A stretch of 64,000 nucleotides of DNA from RGIG5952 sp045603485 (GTDB lineage: Bacteria; Verrucomicrobiota; Kiritimatiellia; RFP12; JAAYLN01), in the NCBI GenBank assembly GCA_045603485.1, contig JAZUMF010000023.1, forward strand, positions 1 through 64,000. Reading direction: 5' to 3'. Position 1 is the stretch's first letter. Every line of letters starts with the position of its first letter. Positions 63,265-64,000 of this stretch are shown here, in pieces. Both the position numbers and the translations under genes were made by a program. The notes beneath the pieces are model-generated. The model saw only the letters and a program-made list of their open reading frames with translations, was not told the DNA's origin and ran no database searches.

Positions 63265-64000
63265 ATGAACGATGAAGTAAATAATGACAGCTCGCAAGGT
63301 GCAGCTGATTTAGGCGATCTCTCAAGCTTTTTTGCTCCAAGCTGGGCAAAAGATGAAGGGGATAGTCAGGTTAAACTAGTCAGTGGAAGAGGCCGTAATT
63401 TTGAGGAAGAGCGTCCGCGCCGCAATCGTGATGGTCGTCCTCGCCGCGATGGTGACCGCCCACGCCGTGACGACCGTCCCCGTGACGGAGAGCGTCCGCG
63501 CCGTGACGACAACCGTCAACGCCGTGACGGCGATCGTTCTCGTCCCCGTCGCGACGAGCGCCTGGTCCGCGAAGCGCCGTTGGCACTTTCCGTTCGTTTC
63601 TTGCCTGAAGGTAAGTCACTTGAGGTTATCATCCGCAGAATCGTCACCTCGCATAAGGCATATCCTTTCAGAGATATTGTCCGTCTCTTTCAAAAGGACG
63701 ACGCAAGCCTTTCAGTACGCATCGAGGCTGATCGCTCAGCCGACCCCGCCGCAAAGGTCTATCAGTGCCGTGCTTGCGGAATGCCCGCACTTACCGAGGC
63801 TGAGGCCATTGAGCATATCTTCTCAACTCACCTTGCAGATTACTTTGATATTGAGACGGTTGAGTGCGAAGCCCCAACCGGTAATTTCCCTTGTGTAGCC
63901 CGTTGCGGTTTGACAGGCGAGCTCTTAGGGCCCCCAAATCACCACAGCTACTCACGCAAGATCGCTGAAATGCTCCAGGATCGCTTCCCCGGTATGTCTC
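63265..64000 (+). CDS. Arg/Asp-rich protein with a C2H2-type zinc-finger segment, 5' part
   Basis: The frame is open from ATG 63265 (AAGGTGA upstream) to the window end, giving 245 residues. Residues about 45-98 are a low-complexity stretch of Arg, Asp, Pro and Gly repeats such as RPRRDDRP. Then VIIRRIVTSHKAYPF and, near 165-190, CRACGMPALTEAEAIEHIFS followed by TH, a CxxC..HxxxH zinc finger. GLTGELLGPPNHHSYSRKI follows and looks like a conserved core. The basic-acidic stretch suggests RNA or DNA binding. I do not recognise a named family. The 3' end lies outside the window. Confidence 0.72.
   Translation, partial: MNDEVNNDSSQGAADLGDLSSFFAPSWAKDEGDSQVKLVSGRGRNFEEERPRRNRDGRPRRDGDRPRRDDRPRDGERPRRDDNRQRRDGDRSRPRRDERLVREAPLALSVRFLPEGKSLEVIIRRIVTSHKAYPFRDIVRLFQKDDASLSVRIEADRSADPAAKVYQCRACGMPALTEAEAIEHIFSTHLADYFDIETVECEAPTGNFPCVARCGLTGELLGPPNHHSYSRKIAEMLQDRFPGMS

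Overview
The window looks like chromosome of an anaerobic, Gram-negative, carbohydrate-degrading bacterium. Evidence for anaerobiosis is a complete rnf operon, an indolepyruvate:ferredoxin oxidoreductase-type enzyme and a flavodiiron protein. Evidence for an outer membrane is a ydbH-ynbE-ydbL-like operon, a DUF481 outer-membrane protein and a lipoprotein signal. Eukaryotic-type Ser/Thr kinases, many glycosidases, a Sel1 protein and a REP-associated transposase together suggest the PVC superphylum, most likely a gut-type Kiritimatiellota or Lentisphaerota. This placement is inference; no rRNA or tRNA gene is visible.

Layout. 1-6 kb: the 3' end of a REP-associated tyrosine transposase (RAYT), a stretch rich in short repeats, a clan GH-D glycosidase, a methyltransferase, a sugar isomerase, then two tandem ~330-bp non-coding repeats. 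6-15 kb: another sugar isomerase, then rnfABCDGE continuing by a 4-bp overlap into a membrane-anchored pseudokinase and a GT8 glycosyltransferase. 15-25 kb, minus strand: an IOR fusion protein, GH78, a serine hydrolase, GH4 and a ydbH-ynbE-ydbL operon. 25-31 kb: a secreted LRR-like protein, a YkgJ-type cysteine-cluster protein, a GH10/RraA-like/SDR operon, cysK and yggU. 31-43 kb: a frameshifted remnant, GH39-like, an active Ser/Thr kinase with zinc ribbons, GH2, two uncharacterised carbohydrate-type proteins and a flavodiiron protein. 43.8-48.4 kb: a complete RAYT gene flanked by inverted 25-bp repeats that carry promoters, a candidate structured RNA under a consensus promoter, and a 17-repeat Sel1 protein. 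48-64 kb: GH28-like, GH27, DUF481, hisB, a purine/MTA salvage pair, and a housekeeping run (M18 peptidase, tex, DUF1538, double P-II-like protein, pfk, era), ending in a partial Arg/Asp-rich zinc-finger protein.

How it fits together. The glycosidases (clan D, GH4, GH78, GH10, GH39, GH2, GH27, GH28) mostly lack signal peptides and no sugar transporter is present, so they probably act on imported oligosaccharides from pectin or hemicellulose-type glycans. Sugars would enter glycolysis through Pfk; reduced ferredoxin would be used by Rnf to build an ion gradient, and the DUF1538/P-II pair may exchange ions.

Most unusual points: the RAYT terminal repeat supplies the -35 box of a promoter in all three copies; a leader RNA sits between a perfect promoter and a terminator that competes with an RBS-sequestering stem; the rnf operon ends in a degenerate kinase; and the IOR fusion has lost its ferredoxin domain.
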